Shown here in pieces: positions 28,001 through 43,000 of a stretch of 64,000 nt of DNA. Source of the stretch: Phoronis australis (taxonomy: Eukaryota; Phoronida; Phoronidae); NCBI GenBank assembly GCA_002633005.1, contig NMRA01000026.1:767073-831072 (forward strand), written 5' to 3'. A model generated the notes under the pieces. The model did no database searches. It had not been told where the DNA came from and worked only from the letters and a program-made list of their open reading frames with translations. The translations under genes and the position numbers were made by a program. Numbering within the stretch: position 1 is the first letter of the stretch; every line of letters starts with the position of its first letter.

Positions 28001-31000
28001 CAACCAGCGTCTTGGCTTGAATGGCACAAGTTTTATATCTGTACCAACTCTTTGGCCCCAGAATGACAATAGCAAATTAATTTTAACATAAACTATTGAT
28101 TAGCAGGCAACAGAGTGCAACTGCAGGGCAAGTGTTCACCACAGATGTGCTGCATTGTTGGGTAAATACCACAGAGGGCGCTGTGTTGGCTGGAAAGTTG
28201 CTATTGACTTGCTGTGATTTTGAATACTGTGATATTCTACAACACAATGCAATCAGTCTTTAAGGAAAAGAAAGATAATTTTCATACGTAACTGAAGTGT
28301 TTAACCAGACGTAAAAAATCCAGACAGTTACCTGAGGTAAAAAATGATAAGGGTACTAGTGTGTGAAGAATGTGTGACTCATTTATAGAAAAATAACTCC
28401 TTTTGCAAGAATTGTGGCTGATAATTATTATGTGTACATTCTTGGTAAAGGAGAAGTGAAGCTGTCAGATGAATGTGCAGAGAGAGAGAGGGAGGGAGGG
28501 AGGGAGGGAGGGAGAGAGAGAGAGAGAGATACAGAGATAGAGAGAGAGAGAGATAGAGCGTGCACAGTAATGGATGTTACTGTTTCCACAAAAACTGGAA
28601 ACCGTTCTTTGCATGGACGTAATTTTGATAAAACCCTGTTGCACCTTTGAAACATGGGCTTGAATATAGTGCATTGTTTACAAGTACAGTAAAATCTCAT
28701 GAGTATTGCAGACAAGTGGATTTTTTCATAAAAGTGGCTTCAACTAATTTCATTTTGCAATTCTGTAACCATGCCACCTTTGGACAATGTTTTATAAATC
28801 TGTGAGTGTTCACTATCATGCTAGAAATTTTTGAAAAATGATCATTTTTATCCATTGTCTGAAATCTGTGAGGGTTTACTGTGACCAGCCGTTTGATCTT
28901 TTTCAAAATGTCACTTTCGTTCTTCAATATAACAAAGATCAACGCTGGTTTTCTCATGATTTGGCCATTATCTATGATTTTAATCCAATAGTATTGATTG
29001 TTGTTTATAACATATTACCTTAGACACTAACTTATCTCTCATGACTAATTTTGGCTCTACAGCACTTCGTCAGTGTATTAACTGGGAGAGCAACAATTTT
29101 TGATATTACCACTAGTGAAAATAAAGACCCTTGGTTGTTTTGGACAGACATTTCCTATCAATTGTTCATGTCTCAGCATGTGTTCGCTATAATCCATGGA
29201 ACAAAAATGACATATGACCAACATAGACTGTGTTCAAAAGTCAGTAGGGCATTGTGTCAGATGAAAACAAAGGGTTGTAGAGTAATACACCTTTTGTCGG
29301 TCATGCCACTCTCCTGTCTTCCATGCATAATCGATACCCACCATGATACCCACCAGGGGTATAGCAGTTTCAAAACCAGGAAAATACGTCTCCAAAATAT
29401 CCAGGGATCTGTGTACTTGCTAAATGGAACATCAAAAATGATCCCCCTTTAAGTTTTGTTTCAGTATAGTTTTGATGTTGTCTAACACTTTCCTATTTGT
29501 AGCTCTGCAAAGGTTATACAGACTGTCCTAAAAATATTGACGAAATATTCTAAAATATGAGTTCTAAAAATGGCTTTATTAGGAATTGATGTTGCATTTC
29601 CTTTTTTAGGAATCCCAAAGTTTGTTTTGAAGTGTGAAGAAATTTTAGAAGTGCCACAGTTGATTCTGAAGGCAGAGAACATATTTATTCCAGTCTTGAC
29701 ACCAAACGCATCAAGTTTATGTAGGTTCTAGAAAATTGTCCAACTTTGGAACATCTCAGAAATGGCTGTTCGGATTCAAACCAAACTTTCAAATGCTATG
29801 CTTTATGTAATGATCTTGTAAACTCTATTAGGAATTGTTTTGAGAATGTTTGATTTTTTCATGAGGGGCTATCAAAAATAGGACTTTCATGATTTTTACG
29901 AAAAAAAAAACTCAAGAGTTTCATAAAATGAAAGAAGGTGATCATTAGAAAATGGTAAAAGCTTTTTAGAGATTTCATCTTGAACACATATAATCCAGTG
30001 AAATTTGGTGATGGTAATGATATTGTATCAATATAGCTTTCTTTTTTGCTAAATTCTACTCAAAAAGACATGGTCACATAACCCAATGAATGGCTGATCA
30101 GTAAAAAGTAAAAAATCAAATTCTATGGGCTTTCTGTTTTTTAGAAAATATGTATGGAACTTTAATTTACTGAAGTAAAATCTGTTGTTTTTATATTCCT
30201 GGTTAAATTCACTGAGTTGCTGATAAGGCCCTATACAGCTTACAGAGCTTGGAATTTTCCGCCGAAACGCGGATTTCCGCTTTTTTCAAATGTTCTGTCC
30301 GCGCATTTTATTATATTTCCGCGTAAAAAAAATCGGATTTGATATAAAATTCCCGCGGCAAATTCCTTTCTTACCGCGGCATTGCAGACGACGCTCACCT
30401 CAAAAAGCGGAAGTTGCTCTTTATGTTTCGGAGGAACGTAAATTGTCAACATTGCCGGGGCACCTGGAATAGCCTGGTGGGATTTTCAATGGCGTCTCGT
30501 GTTATTGTAAACTGCGGCGACAAATACTACGGCTCTGGAGCCAAAAATGTGTGGGTTGGGAGTGGACGGACGAGCTAAAAGGACGCAGACGCATGCTAAT
30601 GATGGTGGTAACCTTTTTTTTCTAGTCCCCCGATTTTTGCCGGGGAAAGGTTCACATCGACCATTGCAAGGCTGGGTAGCGCGTATGATTTGGGCCGTAA
30701 AAGTTTCCGCGTTCTTTGTCATTGGTCATTCCAAGCCCTGAGCTTAAGAGAACAGTTTCTATATTTTTCTGGTGTGGAAATTGTGTTAATAGGTTTGAAC
30801 ATAGAATGCAGTGGTTGAGTGAGACCTATGATCTATGTTGCAAAATCTTGTAAAATGCATTTCTCTACAATTTATCAACTGTGACATTTTGGAAACTTTA
30901 GGGGTTCCCGAAATGCAACAAGTACAACTAGTTCCTAGTAAAGCCGTTTTCCGGCGTTCATATTCATTCAGAGTGTTTTTGTTAATATTTTTGGTTCACC

Positions 31001-34000
31001 CTGTACTCCATCACTATGGTGATTACTCGAGCATGATATACCTTCATTCACATTACCCATCCACTGTACTTTCCTCATAAGATGGGCACTGACACTCAAC
31101 TGTTGCATGAGGGGTAATTCTAAGGAGGGGTTGATAATTCAGAACTGTTTCTGGCTACCCGGTTTTGTTTGTCTTAAACCCATAATACGGTAAAGTTTCA
31201 GTATTATCCGATGTTCAAAGTTGACCATTTTATAGCTTTCCATGGACACAACATTGTGAATGTCCACAAGTCTTTGTCAAATATATAACTACAGTACAGG
31301 ACTTGAAAATGAAAACTGCGAAAATCAAATATGTCTTCCATATCAAGGGCTGGAAACAACACGACTGTCGCCCCCTAGAGTCAGTGAACTGAGTTAACCA
31401 GCTTTTTGAGTCATGTTTATTGGTGAGAAACTTTGTTCACAAGTGTGTGGCAGCCATACTGTTTCTACCGCTTGCATCAGACTATAATTACGACTACCTT
31501 GAACTACTAGTCATTTACCTAAGTGTGTGATCGAAAAGTCATATGTTCACATGCAGTTTGATTTCATTATTAATTGAATGCGTTCTATTTTTCAGATCCT
31601 GTGGGAAACCATTGGTGGTACAGTTTTAACCTTTGGTTCGCAACGAATCACGTCAGATACTCGCTTCAGAATCGAGAACCCCTATGTTCAAGAATGGAAC
31701 CTTCACATTCATCCTGTAGAGGTCACTGACGCTGGGCGGTATAAATGTGTGGTTAACACAGAGCCATCTATGATAAAGTACATTGATCTTTTTATACTGG
31801 GTGAGTCATTACGTGATGAAATTTGGTGGAAGGTTCGGTAAAAAAATCTTCAATTTGGGACAAAAATAATTGCTAAAATTGGCATATTTCTATTTTTAGA
31901 CACTTGCCACATTGTTTCCAATTCTCAAAATTTTACTAAGTGTTGCCTGGTAACCACTTCGACATACAAACTATGCTTAAAACAAAGAATTTTCATGAAA
32001 AGTTATTTTTGTTGAAAATTTTGACAAAAGGAAATTTCATCTCTCCACCATATTGTGTTCCAAACTGAACAAATTTTACTTTAGGTCTGTTCAAGGGCTA
32101 CAAAAAGTGACCTTTAAGTTGCTGGACCTTGAGTTTGGTGAACAAGATGGTTACTATTCAAATTTAACCAATGTTGCTAAATTGGTCTGTCTCAGTCTGT
32201 GGAGGAAATTTTGTTTTATCAATAACAGTAGAGAATGCTCTCATACGTAGGTTAATCTTGACCTATAGATGGCCCTACTGTCTTGAGGATAACAGATCAA
32301 AGTCTCATTGATTTTCACAGAAATCTTGTTCGGTCATTAACAATAGAATGCTCTGGGGTATCGTCCCCTCAAACTTTCTTATTCATGGCAGGTCAAATGC
32401 AAATTGATCTGTCTACATCTCGTCAGTCTTTTTTCAATCAATTGACCTTTTATCAGATTAGATGAACATTAATGCATGATCATACAATAATAGAGATTTA
32501 TGAGAGATCAAGTCGTCCCACTTGGTGATGACTTGATTTTTTATTCCTTTCCTCCGTGTCGATTGCTGGATTTCCCACAATACGCATTGTATGAAAACCT
32601 GGAAAATGACGGAAACAGTCTCCATAAAACAAGTCTCCATGGGAACCTTATGGAAAATTTTATAATGTGAGCAAACAATAAGCTCATTTGCAAGGCATTT
32701 TTTGAACCGTCACTTACAGGCGTCCGCATTTTTGAGAACGAGGCTGACGTCTGGGATTTAACAGAGGAAACTCGTTCCCAAGATGCAGGACCCTTGTAAG
32801 TGAATATTGTATAATTATTTTTGGCTAGCATTACTGTATTGTTTTGGTGGCAAAATAATTCACGTAAAATGGAAATTGAATCCTGGAATACTCTTGTAAT
32901 ATGAAAGCAACATGAGTGGGAAATTCTACAGGTCTTTGCCATCAACACCATCTTCATCGAAATTCCGTTACATTTTCTAACATTTGTTTCCGCGTCTCAA
33001 TGTTGGGAGAATTAAGTCACCCGGCTCAGGCAAAACTAACTTTTCTTGTTAGAACTTTGAAAGATATTTTATATTTCATAAAATTTAAGGTAATGGGATA
33101 CCATTTCTAAGGACTATATTTCTTAACCTTTTTAAAGTACTAATAGCTTGGAAGCCCTTCATTGACACAAACTTGGTTGAAGACATGGTTGTTGTACATG
33201 TCTTCATATACTCGTTTGTAGTTTCTCTACAAGGTCCCATCTTCCCTCCTGCAGTTGTAAAGCAATTAAAATGCCCAGGGACATAATGGACTAATGAGTT
33301 AAAATATTAGTTACATTTCGAGACCTCACGTCTCATCTTCAGGCAATAGGTATTTCACTAAACTTAACGCTGAGCCAGTGACTGGCTATTCATCTCTAGC
33401 AAACCTTGTTTACTTCCCCAAGTGTCGCCCTCTGGGGAGTTTTTTATTTGTTTTCATAAAGTATCAGTCCAATACAGTTCAACTGAAAAGGAATTTCCTT
33501 TTGCTAATAGACTATTTATGCAGCTGTCAAAGACTCCTCCATTGAGATCATCAAACGAGGCCAATCAACAGCATTTCGCACACTAAGAGATAGTCACACT
33601 GTGTTGGATTGATCCCCAATATTATCAAATCTCTCTTATTGTCAGAGATATCGGCGCTCTTTACAAACACGCATATAGTTTCGAATCCATGGTAATCTAG
33701 GGAAGAGAGAAGCAGGGTTTGAGGGAGGCAGGATTACGGATGGATTATTTTTGCTGCCTTCAAAAATGAACATGGGTTGTGTGTTTTAGATTATGAACCA
33801 ATGCACAAAATTTAATAAGTCTGAGAATAACTTCTAAAGGCCTTTCTGACAGTAGTGGACTAGTGGTTAGTGGACTGCACAATCTCTCACTTATGTGGCA
33901 CAAATTCCAATCCTGTGTCATAATTCTTCACATATTTAGTGCACATTATGGCCAACACGTAAAATTCAATTCTGCTAAATTTCTCCTCAAAAAAAAAAAC

Positions 34001-37000
34001 ATTTTTGTGTAAACAAGCATGGATTGTATTGTGTAGATGTGATAAAATGACATATGATAAATTTCTTAATATTTTCCAAAAAGTAATCAGCATTTGAGAA
34101 ATTGAAAATGGCCAAGTTCTAATCTCTCAACTTTAAATCGAATTTGAAATTATGTTTCATATTTTCCTTTCTACGTTTGTGCGAATTCAAAACAAGTGCC
34201 TTTTATTCTGTGCTCGACTACATTATTGTTTTCGTCAATGAAAGTCTAGTCCGAGTGCACACTTGATGACCTCTAGATTCGAACTACAAACTCAAGACTT
34301 CAAGGTCAGAGTCTAGTTTATAACTTTAATTCTGGGATCATTAACATGGGCGACGCAGCACTGAAATAAGTGGGAGGGTCTATGCCCCCCGCAGCTCCCT
34401 ATGGTACGCCGCCCAGAATTAAGTGCAAACTAGGATTAGACAGATATCCACGCAAACTATGATGTACTTTAGCACGTACGTAATATTAGACGTGTATGTG
34501 TCGTGTGTCCACACAAAACTAGCGCTGAATATTAAAAAATTAGACACTTGGCACGGTCTATCTAATCCTTTAACTTGAGTGGGTGAAGGTAAAGAAGGTA
34601 GATTGAATGTATCCAGTCGCCTCATGGAGAACTGTCTGGAGTTCAGTAACAATAGGACGTTAGGACATTGCTATCGCGTAAGACTTTGCGAGATTATGTG
34701 AGATATTGCCATGTATTTTAAATATTGAGAACACGTGATTTTGGCTAGATTTTTCTAGCCGCGAGACAGCTGCTCAACTTAACCCAGTCTTGTGATTATC
34801 TTCTTTACAATATTTTTTAAAGTTACTGTTTAATATATCTGCAACCCTTCGTGCTAAGCAAGCGCCTTGTTCAACCATTGCGTGAGCTAAGCCACTGTTC
34901 ATCTGTTTATTGCTAAATATAAAACTCAAATCAATCAATGCTCTGGTGCCATATTAAAATTGGCTTCCCTCCAGAGGGTTGTTAGGTTCTGGCCTCTGAC
35001 TGCTGTGTCTCCTTGGGGTTGTTTGTGGTAACGCTCCTCTGACTCCATATCTGAGTCCTCAAGCGTGTCCAACTACTTACCACACTAATTAAGCATTTTA
35101 AGATGAAGATGGGCTTAACGATGGTTTTTTTTAAAATTCTGCATTCCTTGGTGCTCATTAAGCGCTTAAGATAAGATTATGTTTCAGACTTTTTTGGTAG
35201 ATTCTGTTATCAGTTGATGTTATTTAGATATTAGGTGTTTGTGTTAGGCAGTGCCAACCCCACTTTGAAAATATTTTGGCTGAATTTAAAAAAAATATTT
35301 TCTTAATGGTTTAGTGCTTTGTATGAAATTGTGGGGTCTTAAATTATGTATTTTACTATTGTCTGAAGTCATATTATTACAAGTCTCCTAATTAATTTTT
35401 TAGAAAAAATCAAAAAATTGTTCTTACTTGCATACAAGAGGCAACAAACTCACAATTTCCTAAAAAGCACTTTATACAGCTGTTAGTAAAGAGATGTAAG
35501 TTTCTTTTTTGAAATGAAAACTGTGTTTTGTGAATTGTTGTAGATTTTACTCATGATCTAGGAAAGAATTTCTGGAGATTTGTATTATCGTCAGCAATGT
35601 GTCACCCCCTAGTCTGTCATTGGGGGCTTTATAATGAAACTGTATGACTGCACCTGCACCATGTATGCATTTTAAACAATTGTAACCGAATTTCGACTTA
35701 TAAAAAAGAAGTTTTCACCTCGGCAAGTATGAAAACTTACTTCTTCAGCAATCCTTTCTGGTTCTATGCATATTGTAATGAAGTATGTCTGTGGTAATTA
35801 AGATTGATTTGCGAAAATTTTCAACTTCTCTTTTTCATCTCTCGTAATTTTTATACCGGGCACAAGAAACACAGACAGACTAAGGTGATGTCATACGAGT
35901 TATGATTGGAAATTACCTCTTAAGGGCACAACGAAGGAAGTTCTGCGGGCTTCATTATACCTGAAATGCCGTATCCCTGAGAAACTTGTAAGATTTGTTT
36001 CCTTTGAACTCTATGTTCGTGACGTGATTTCATGTAACTTCCGTCAAGGGAAGCTCAAGTAAAACGCAACAGAATTTCATGGATATGCTGACTACGGTAA
36101 ATTGTCTTCAGTCTCAGTTTGTGTTAGTTGCAACTGTTTGCTTCCTTTGCTCTTGCATTTTGAAATGAGTAGGGTTTACTGTTGGAGTAGCATCGCCTCT
36201 GGTCATAACAGAAGAGGTGTAACTGTCGAGTATTGTTCGTAAGAGTTGACGTGCATGCCAAACATTGCTATCAAACCACAATGATTTGATTTCACGGATC
36301 CATGGGAAAGACATAGTAACTGTCAAATTAGTTTTATTCCTGTTATTGACTGAGTTTGTTCGCTCTCCATGTTATCGTGTGTTGTTTGTAACCGTATTAG
36401 TTTTGGTTTTAGGTTTTTCCAACGATTTAGTGTCGTCGTCTGCCTTGTCTCTTCAAATCAATCAGGGAGGGCATTCAAATTGGAGGGTTGTTGGTGACCG
36501 CCATCTCCGGTGTTTTTTTTTTCTATCCCTCGGGTTGGTGTTGCTTCTCATGGGTATTTTGCGCCTGCGTGTATTTTTTCCAGTTTCGGGTATCGTCTTG
36601 GGTTTGGTAATTTGGCTTCTTTGTTGCTGACCTAAGTGTAGCATTGTCTAGGGTAGATAAACATACCTGAGTGAAGTGTGGCATTGTCTAAGGTAGATAA
36701 ACAAAAGAAGTTACAACTGAGGGGTATTGTCCAAGGTAGAGGCTTTTCATCTTTTATTATTGTCTTGGGTCCTGATTATCCTGGTTGCCATGGTGTTTCG
36801 TTGATTTGGATGTAGACAAACCTCTCCTGTTATGTGAAACTGAGCCCCCTCTGATCAACAACTCATTAACGTCCAATGTCATCCCTTTATAGATCTATGG
36901 AAGCAAATGAGACCATTCTCTTATGCATACTGTGGGTCTTGACATGGGCATTTGACTAATGAATTGGTTGAATCAGGCCTGCATTCCATATTCCACCCAT

Positions 37001-40000
37001 GAAACTCATGAAAATACAAATTCTTTAAGGCTTCATGAGATATCACCATGCATTTCAGGCAAAGAACTTGATTACCTACACGTGCTTTATGCACCAAATT
37101 CTTGCGTCTTCAGAAGCTAGCATTGTGTTTCACTTTTATCCGAATCAACATAAACAATTAATCTTTTCCGTGGAGTCTTCATTGAAGCTTATGGAAATCT
37201 GTATAATCTGGTGTAAGGCCACCTCAGTTTTTCGTATTTCCAGATAACCCAGTAAGTCCTCGTGAGATAGGTTCAGACTGTCATCAGTTGTTGCCATTAG
37301 GTTTTATACCGTAATCATTTCATTAATTCTGAGAGTGCTTTAATTGGGTAACTCAAAAAATCGGGATGAGGGTTAAGCCGAGAATGGGGGGGGGGCATTT
37401 GAAAAAAAATTCTTGTGAGGTTGCTTACCTGAGACCATAGTGTGTTCAGGTTAAACGCTGCAGACTCCACTGTACGGCAATTCTCCACTTAATTTGTACA
37501 CTCTTTGCATTTTGAACATCAAAATTATTTAGATAATATTTTTTTTTGTCAAGCACTTATTTCAACATATATTGCCTCACCCAGTTCATACACTTTAGAA
37601 AATATTGCCAAACTGTATACACCTCATCAACTGTTTTAATAAGGCGTGAATATTTTATATTCACCACTTAATTCTTTCATTCACGTTCACATGGAATATG
37701 CGGTGATGTTGTAAACAGGTGGTGAAAGGGTGACCTGGATGTGTGTGGTGTGAGTTGGAACCATATGCTCAAAAGAGGGTTTTACCAATGCTGGAACAGG
37801 ATAAAATAACTTGATTGCTGATAATTGAATCACATTGGCAGCCCTTAAGGTGCATTTCGTTAAATTTGCGCTGGGGAAGTTGATGATGCTAGCTTACTCA
37901 ATCTATTTCGTATACCCATCAACTATGAAATATGTGTATTCAGTTTATATATTAGAAATGTTACAGGATAGTAGTAGCTGGGCATTTATTGTCATGGTTA
38001 TTTAGTTGTTATTCCTCATTTATTCTAATGCTAATGTATTTGTTGCATCTCAGTGTGCCTTTGTTACGTGGGCATGCGGGCGCCACTGTATGTGTTGGGC
38101 ACTTGGCTAGCGACAGGCTTCAGAGAAGGGTGCGTTTCCTTCTTTGTTTGTCAACTATGGATTGAGCGTATGTATTTTCGAACTGAACTGCAATGTAAAT
38201 GTATGTGTGAGGTGAAATACACATTTTGGTGTTCTTTGGGGATTTAATTTGTTGCAGAAACTTAAGTGGGAAATGAGTGGAGAATTGCCATATGAGATTA
38301 TGGCTATTTCTGCCTTATTAAAGCAAGGTACTGCTCTAACTTGATTGTTTGTTACTCAGAGGTTAGCAAGTTTCATGTTTCGGGCACCTAACTATGAGAT
38401 GGACATTCACAGGCATCGTGGGTGTTTCAAGGAAGTCTCAGTCATATAAACTGGGTATGGGTGTAATTTAGCCAGAGTTAGATTTTGATAATTTATAGAA
38501 AGTTTGGTTGTGAATGTAAGGATGTTTGGTTATGTCGTGAAATGTGAAATACAGTAGGGTATTTGTTCACTTATAGCATGCAATGTGGCCAACAAGTGAA
38601 ATTCTATTTTGCAAAATTTCTCCACAAAAATAAGGATGAAGAAATTTTTTGTCTATCACTGGCATGGTTTCTATTGAGTAGATGTCATGAACAACAATTG
38701 GAAAATTTCCTGTTTTATTTAGTAAAAACAATCAGCCTTTGAAAAATGGGGAAAATAATTTTGGCAATTATTTTGTGCAAAATATGTGGAGAATTTCTGT
38801 ACCATATATTTTTTTACATATATTTGGTTCTACTGACATTTTCTTAAACAATTTCGGTAGTAGAAAGATGCGAATACCTCTTAGAACTAACTATTGATTT
38901 CTGTTTTGGTGATTTTGTTCAGGTAAGTTTGTGGCGAAGGTGTGAAAAGACAGGTGTCATCAGTGAATGTATCTGAGAGTCGATAGTAGTGGATTTATCA
39001 ACGTTCTTTGCCTATATCAGAAAATTATGGTTTGTCGGACCTTGTCGACAAGTGTGCATTTTGACAAATATTTATAAAAACTATAGATTTTAACCCAATT
39101 AAAAAGTATTTATTTTCTTAAAGTAGAAAGCCTGTGATTTTTGACTTTTTTTACCAATCTGTTATTAATTGGGTTACGTTACAATGTTGTAATAGTAAAA
39201 TTTAGCAAGAAAGCAAGGTACGTTCATTGCAGAACAATAGTACCAATATTGTGACCAAAATTAATGTTCTGGAGGAAATGCTTGAAAGGTTGTTATAGTT
39301 TTCTAAATTATACCATTTTCATTTTGTGGGACTTTCTTGAGTTTTTTTGAATCAAAGTCATAAATGTCTTATTTTTTTAAGGTCCTCGTGCAAAAGTGGA
39401 ACATTTAACAAAAAATACAAAACAATATTCTGCGTAATTGGTGGCTACTGAAAGATTCATGTGAATTTGTTAAGTAATTTCTGAGGAATGATGTTTTGAA
39501 GTTAGTCAAATTTGAACATTTTTAAGGGACTCCAAGAACAGATCCTGTGTGAAGGTTAAGTTGTATGCTGGAAAGCACTCTTGGGAATCATGATTCCTCA
39601 GTCAGTAGTTCACTCAGGTCTAAATTTAGAATGATTTCCACTTAATTGCTGATATATATATATATAAGAAAGTCAATCCATTAAACTTTAAGTATAGAAA
39701 AAATATGCCTCCACGCAACATATTTTGCTATTACATGTAAATGATTAATAACTATTATCGATGATAGTTTCTGGTTGTCATCTTGTAAAATTTGGTAGTA
39801 TGTGCCTGCTTAATCTTTGGTTTTAAATGGTGGCTTAAACCATCATGTCGAAAAATACCTCGTAATTTGTGTTCGAGACTAATTTTGGTCGGTCACTGGT
39901 GAAGTCATTGTTCCTTGTTATCAATAATTAATTCGATAATAACTTTTGTTAACCACTCTTAAGATAATTGCCTGTGTCTGTCTGGATTTGTCAGGGGTTT

Positions 40001-43000
40001 GTAAATTTTTTTGATGCTATACTTGTGAAATTGTCGTGGATGTCCACATGGCGCCTTTTAGCCCATCTACACGATGAGTTTCCCGGAACAAGTTCCTCCT
40101 GGAACCAGTTTCCCTTCTAGGTTTAGTATAGTAGTAGCAGTGTGCACACTGTTTGTGCAGGGGCAACCTGACACGTTTGACAACTTACCCCACCTTATCA
40201 AGGTAGAGTAAATTGTTCCAAGATTACTTGCCTCAGGGGAAGTCTCTAGTGTGGTCACAAACTTGTCAAGGATGCAGATGAAAGTGCCTGCTGTGCACTT
40301 GGGCAGTTACAAAATGAAGCCTGTGAGTTTTCTTTCCAACCATATTTGCCGCAATGTGTTGGGTATGTAGGATAGACCTTCTGCTGACTGGGGGCAAGTT
40401 GCTCGTGGTCAAGTTGCTTCAGGGTACAAAAATCTTAGTAGACAACATGATTGACGACCAAAATTTTATTTTGTCAAATTTCTCCATGAAATAAAGATAT
40501 AGAAAGTTTAGTCTATTGCTGAATGTCTCATTACAATTGCAAGTGTTTCCATTATTCAAAAGAGTAATCTATGTTTGAAGAAATGAAAATTGGCGATTTT
40601 GGAAATATTTTTATGTGAAGTAAGTAAGGAGCTGTAGTTAAACTCAGATTATGTGAACGGTAGTTGGGAAAATCCTTAATCTGCTTAAGGGTCACTTTGC
40701 GTAGAAGCTCCCAACAATTATAATTTCCCAGCGGCACACCTCTTCAAGAATGTTGTCAAGTACCCTCTCGGGAATACTGCTAACTATGGTCAGCAGTTAA
40801 TGAGCCCACTTGTTAATTGTTTTAACTATGGTGAGGAGGCACAATGGCCAATCAGGCGTAAAAGCATTTGAGATTCATACAAACTTTTTGTAAGATCTGG
40901 TAGTCTAAGTCTTCTGGTTGTTAAATGGATAGCTAGAAGCAGTTTCACACTTCAAAGCTTTGTCTTGCTGTGTGTTCAGTTTATGTTGTAATAGATTCAT
41001 GTGCCTTCTTTCCACCAGAGGTCAGCAACAACGAAGCTTTGTAGGAACTTTCGCTTCCTCCTGTTGAAACATGAAACAAAACCAGAAAGTTAAAACTAAC
41101 ATAAAGCAATTGTGAGCATTTCTTGCTTCTTGTTTTTATTTAGATTACAAGCAAACTTGCCAAAACTAAGGGTACCTTTTCCTTAGAAAATGGGCAACTA
41201 AAATTGTTACAAGCCTTTGAAAACTAAAAAACCTCAATTTTCACACGACTACTGCCAGGCAGATGCTGACCAATTCAACTCTTCTGTAGGATTGCAAAAA
41301 TATTGTTTTTGCATCTTCGAAACAGGATTAGTGGCTTTAAAATAATTACATAACAATTTTCTAACTACATATATATATTTAGGACATAAAAGGACAGAGA
41401 AGTGAAGTTTTATTTTCTCTCGTTTATAAGTGACTGTTTTAGTCAGTATAATAAATCAGTTATTGATTCATGAAGCATATTTTGATTAAGTGTTCACCTT
41501 TCTTGATAAGTTGAACAATGTAAAACACCGTGTTCTTGGGTAGTTACTGCACGTGCCCTTACGTTAGACACATGGGCCTACGGTATGTGCTAAATGTTTT
41601 AGTTAAATAATTTTGAAATAGCATGAGCTAAACTTGACTTATCCATCGCAGAATAGTCCATGTTAATGCTTATTCCATTGACTTTTTAAATAGCGCTAAA
41701 ATGGACACAAGACATTACAAAACGTTTAACCTGAGTGTGCACTTGTGCGAGAAATAGATAGCCTGACTGATTCAATAGTTGCTAGGGCACGTACACCTAG
41801 ATGTGAAATACAGGTACGGAAACTTTTCTTTGAAAAGATAATTAATTTTCTAAAAAGGCGCACGTGCCTAAACTATGTACGTATCGCGGTGTGTATTATT
41901 TGATAAATCCTTCCGTACGTGTATGAGTAAAACTGCAGCACTAATTCTCTACGCTATGATTGTAATTCCAACATCTCGAACTCACCTCTTCTTTTATGGA
42001 GGTAGAAAAATACATTTTTACGATTGACCTATTTTTCGAATTGTTGGGTCACTTTTTCACTTATGTGCAGAGTTAGACAAGTGAAGAGGGTCATGTGATC
42101 ATGTCTCTTTATTGAAATTAAGCAAAAAGATATGTAACTATACTGATAGCAAAACAAGGGTATTAAAAACAAATTGACCAATTTTTGTTCGATGGAATCT
42201 CAAAATCACTGTTACAGTCGCAGTTTTCTAAATTACCGTTTGTTTTTCGTTTTATGCAAACTTTTGAATTTTTATTAAATTGATGTCATGAAGTCGTACT
42301 TTTGATGGCGCCTCATGCAAAAGTACGGCATTTTAAAGCCAATCTTAACAAAGTTTGATGAGCTTTGCACGAGACATAGTGTCTCATACTTTCAAATGAA
42401 TCCTTTCATCCAGTTATGAGATATGATGTTCTCAATTACATGACCTCAACTGTCTAAAACCAGCTTTATATATAGACAGTAGCATGGTAGTGATGTGCCC
42501 TATGGATGCGCAACAGCATTGTGGGTAAATTCAACAGAATCGGAGAGGTTGTTGTTAGTTTCCCCAGAAGTGACTGTTGAAGAGTCTAACATTCTTTTAA
42601 CTCGGGTGGAAAAGTCAAGTGGGTTTTAGTCTGTAATCAGGACCGATAACTTAGAACATGTCTTCGGAGTTACACGAAGACTCAACATGAATAAGATATG
42701 TTGCTTATTGAACCCTAGATCTGCTCATCAAATATTTAAGACTTCGGAGGCTTAACTGGTGAAATATAATCAAATCGAGTATTCATTATGGCATTGCTGC
42801 TTGGCGATTACCGAGGGAGGTTTCACTAGATTTAGCTCATTAACTTAACTATATTCGCAATATGCGACTCTCGTACTTGTCATTTTTCTTCTAAAAGTGA
42901 CAAAATGATATTTGAATGCGTGTCATAACATTTCAATTTCTGAGTCCAGTGTTATGTCAGTGTTACTTTAAAATTCATGTCAGTGAAGTTCATGTGGGTG

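Larger units (their letters stand above)
25139..31595 (+). other. Intron 2 of the Ig gene
   Basis: 6.5 kb that splits Ig1. It starts with the 47-bp array and contains family C copy 3, a GA/GGGA microsatellite at 28479-28558, a family B copy at 29710-30130 and a DNA element at 30243-30740. 26000-28450 shows no gene; two TACTGCCATCTATTG-like motifs at about 26850 and 26940 are short repeats. Confidence 0.85.

Noticed and set aside
28414-28715. Several 70-95 codon frames with Ser/Leu or Glu/Arg repeats
   Set aside because: They are translations of the GA microsatellite.
29051-29452. 133-codon open frame in intron 2
   Set aside because: No recognisable domain, no splice borders fitting the gene, and AT-rich composition typical of the intron.
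32541-32957. 138-codon minus-strand frame
   Set aside because: It runs across the exon-like segment on the other strand and shows no motif; likely a shadow frame.
36114-36644. Facing open frames on both strands (121 codons +, 70 and 60 codons -)
   Set aside because: The minus-strand peptides are basic and A-rich like some retroelement products, but no motif could be named and frames are broken.
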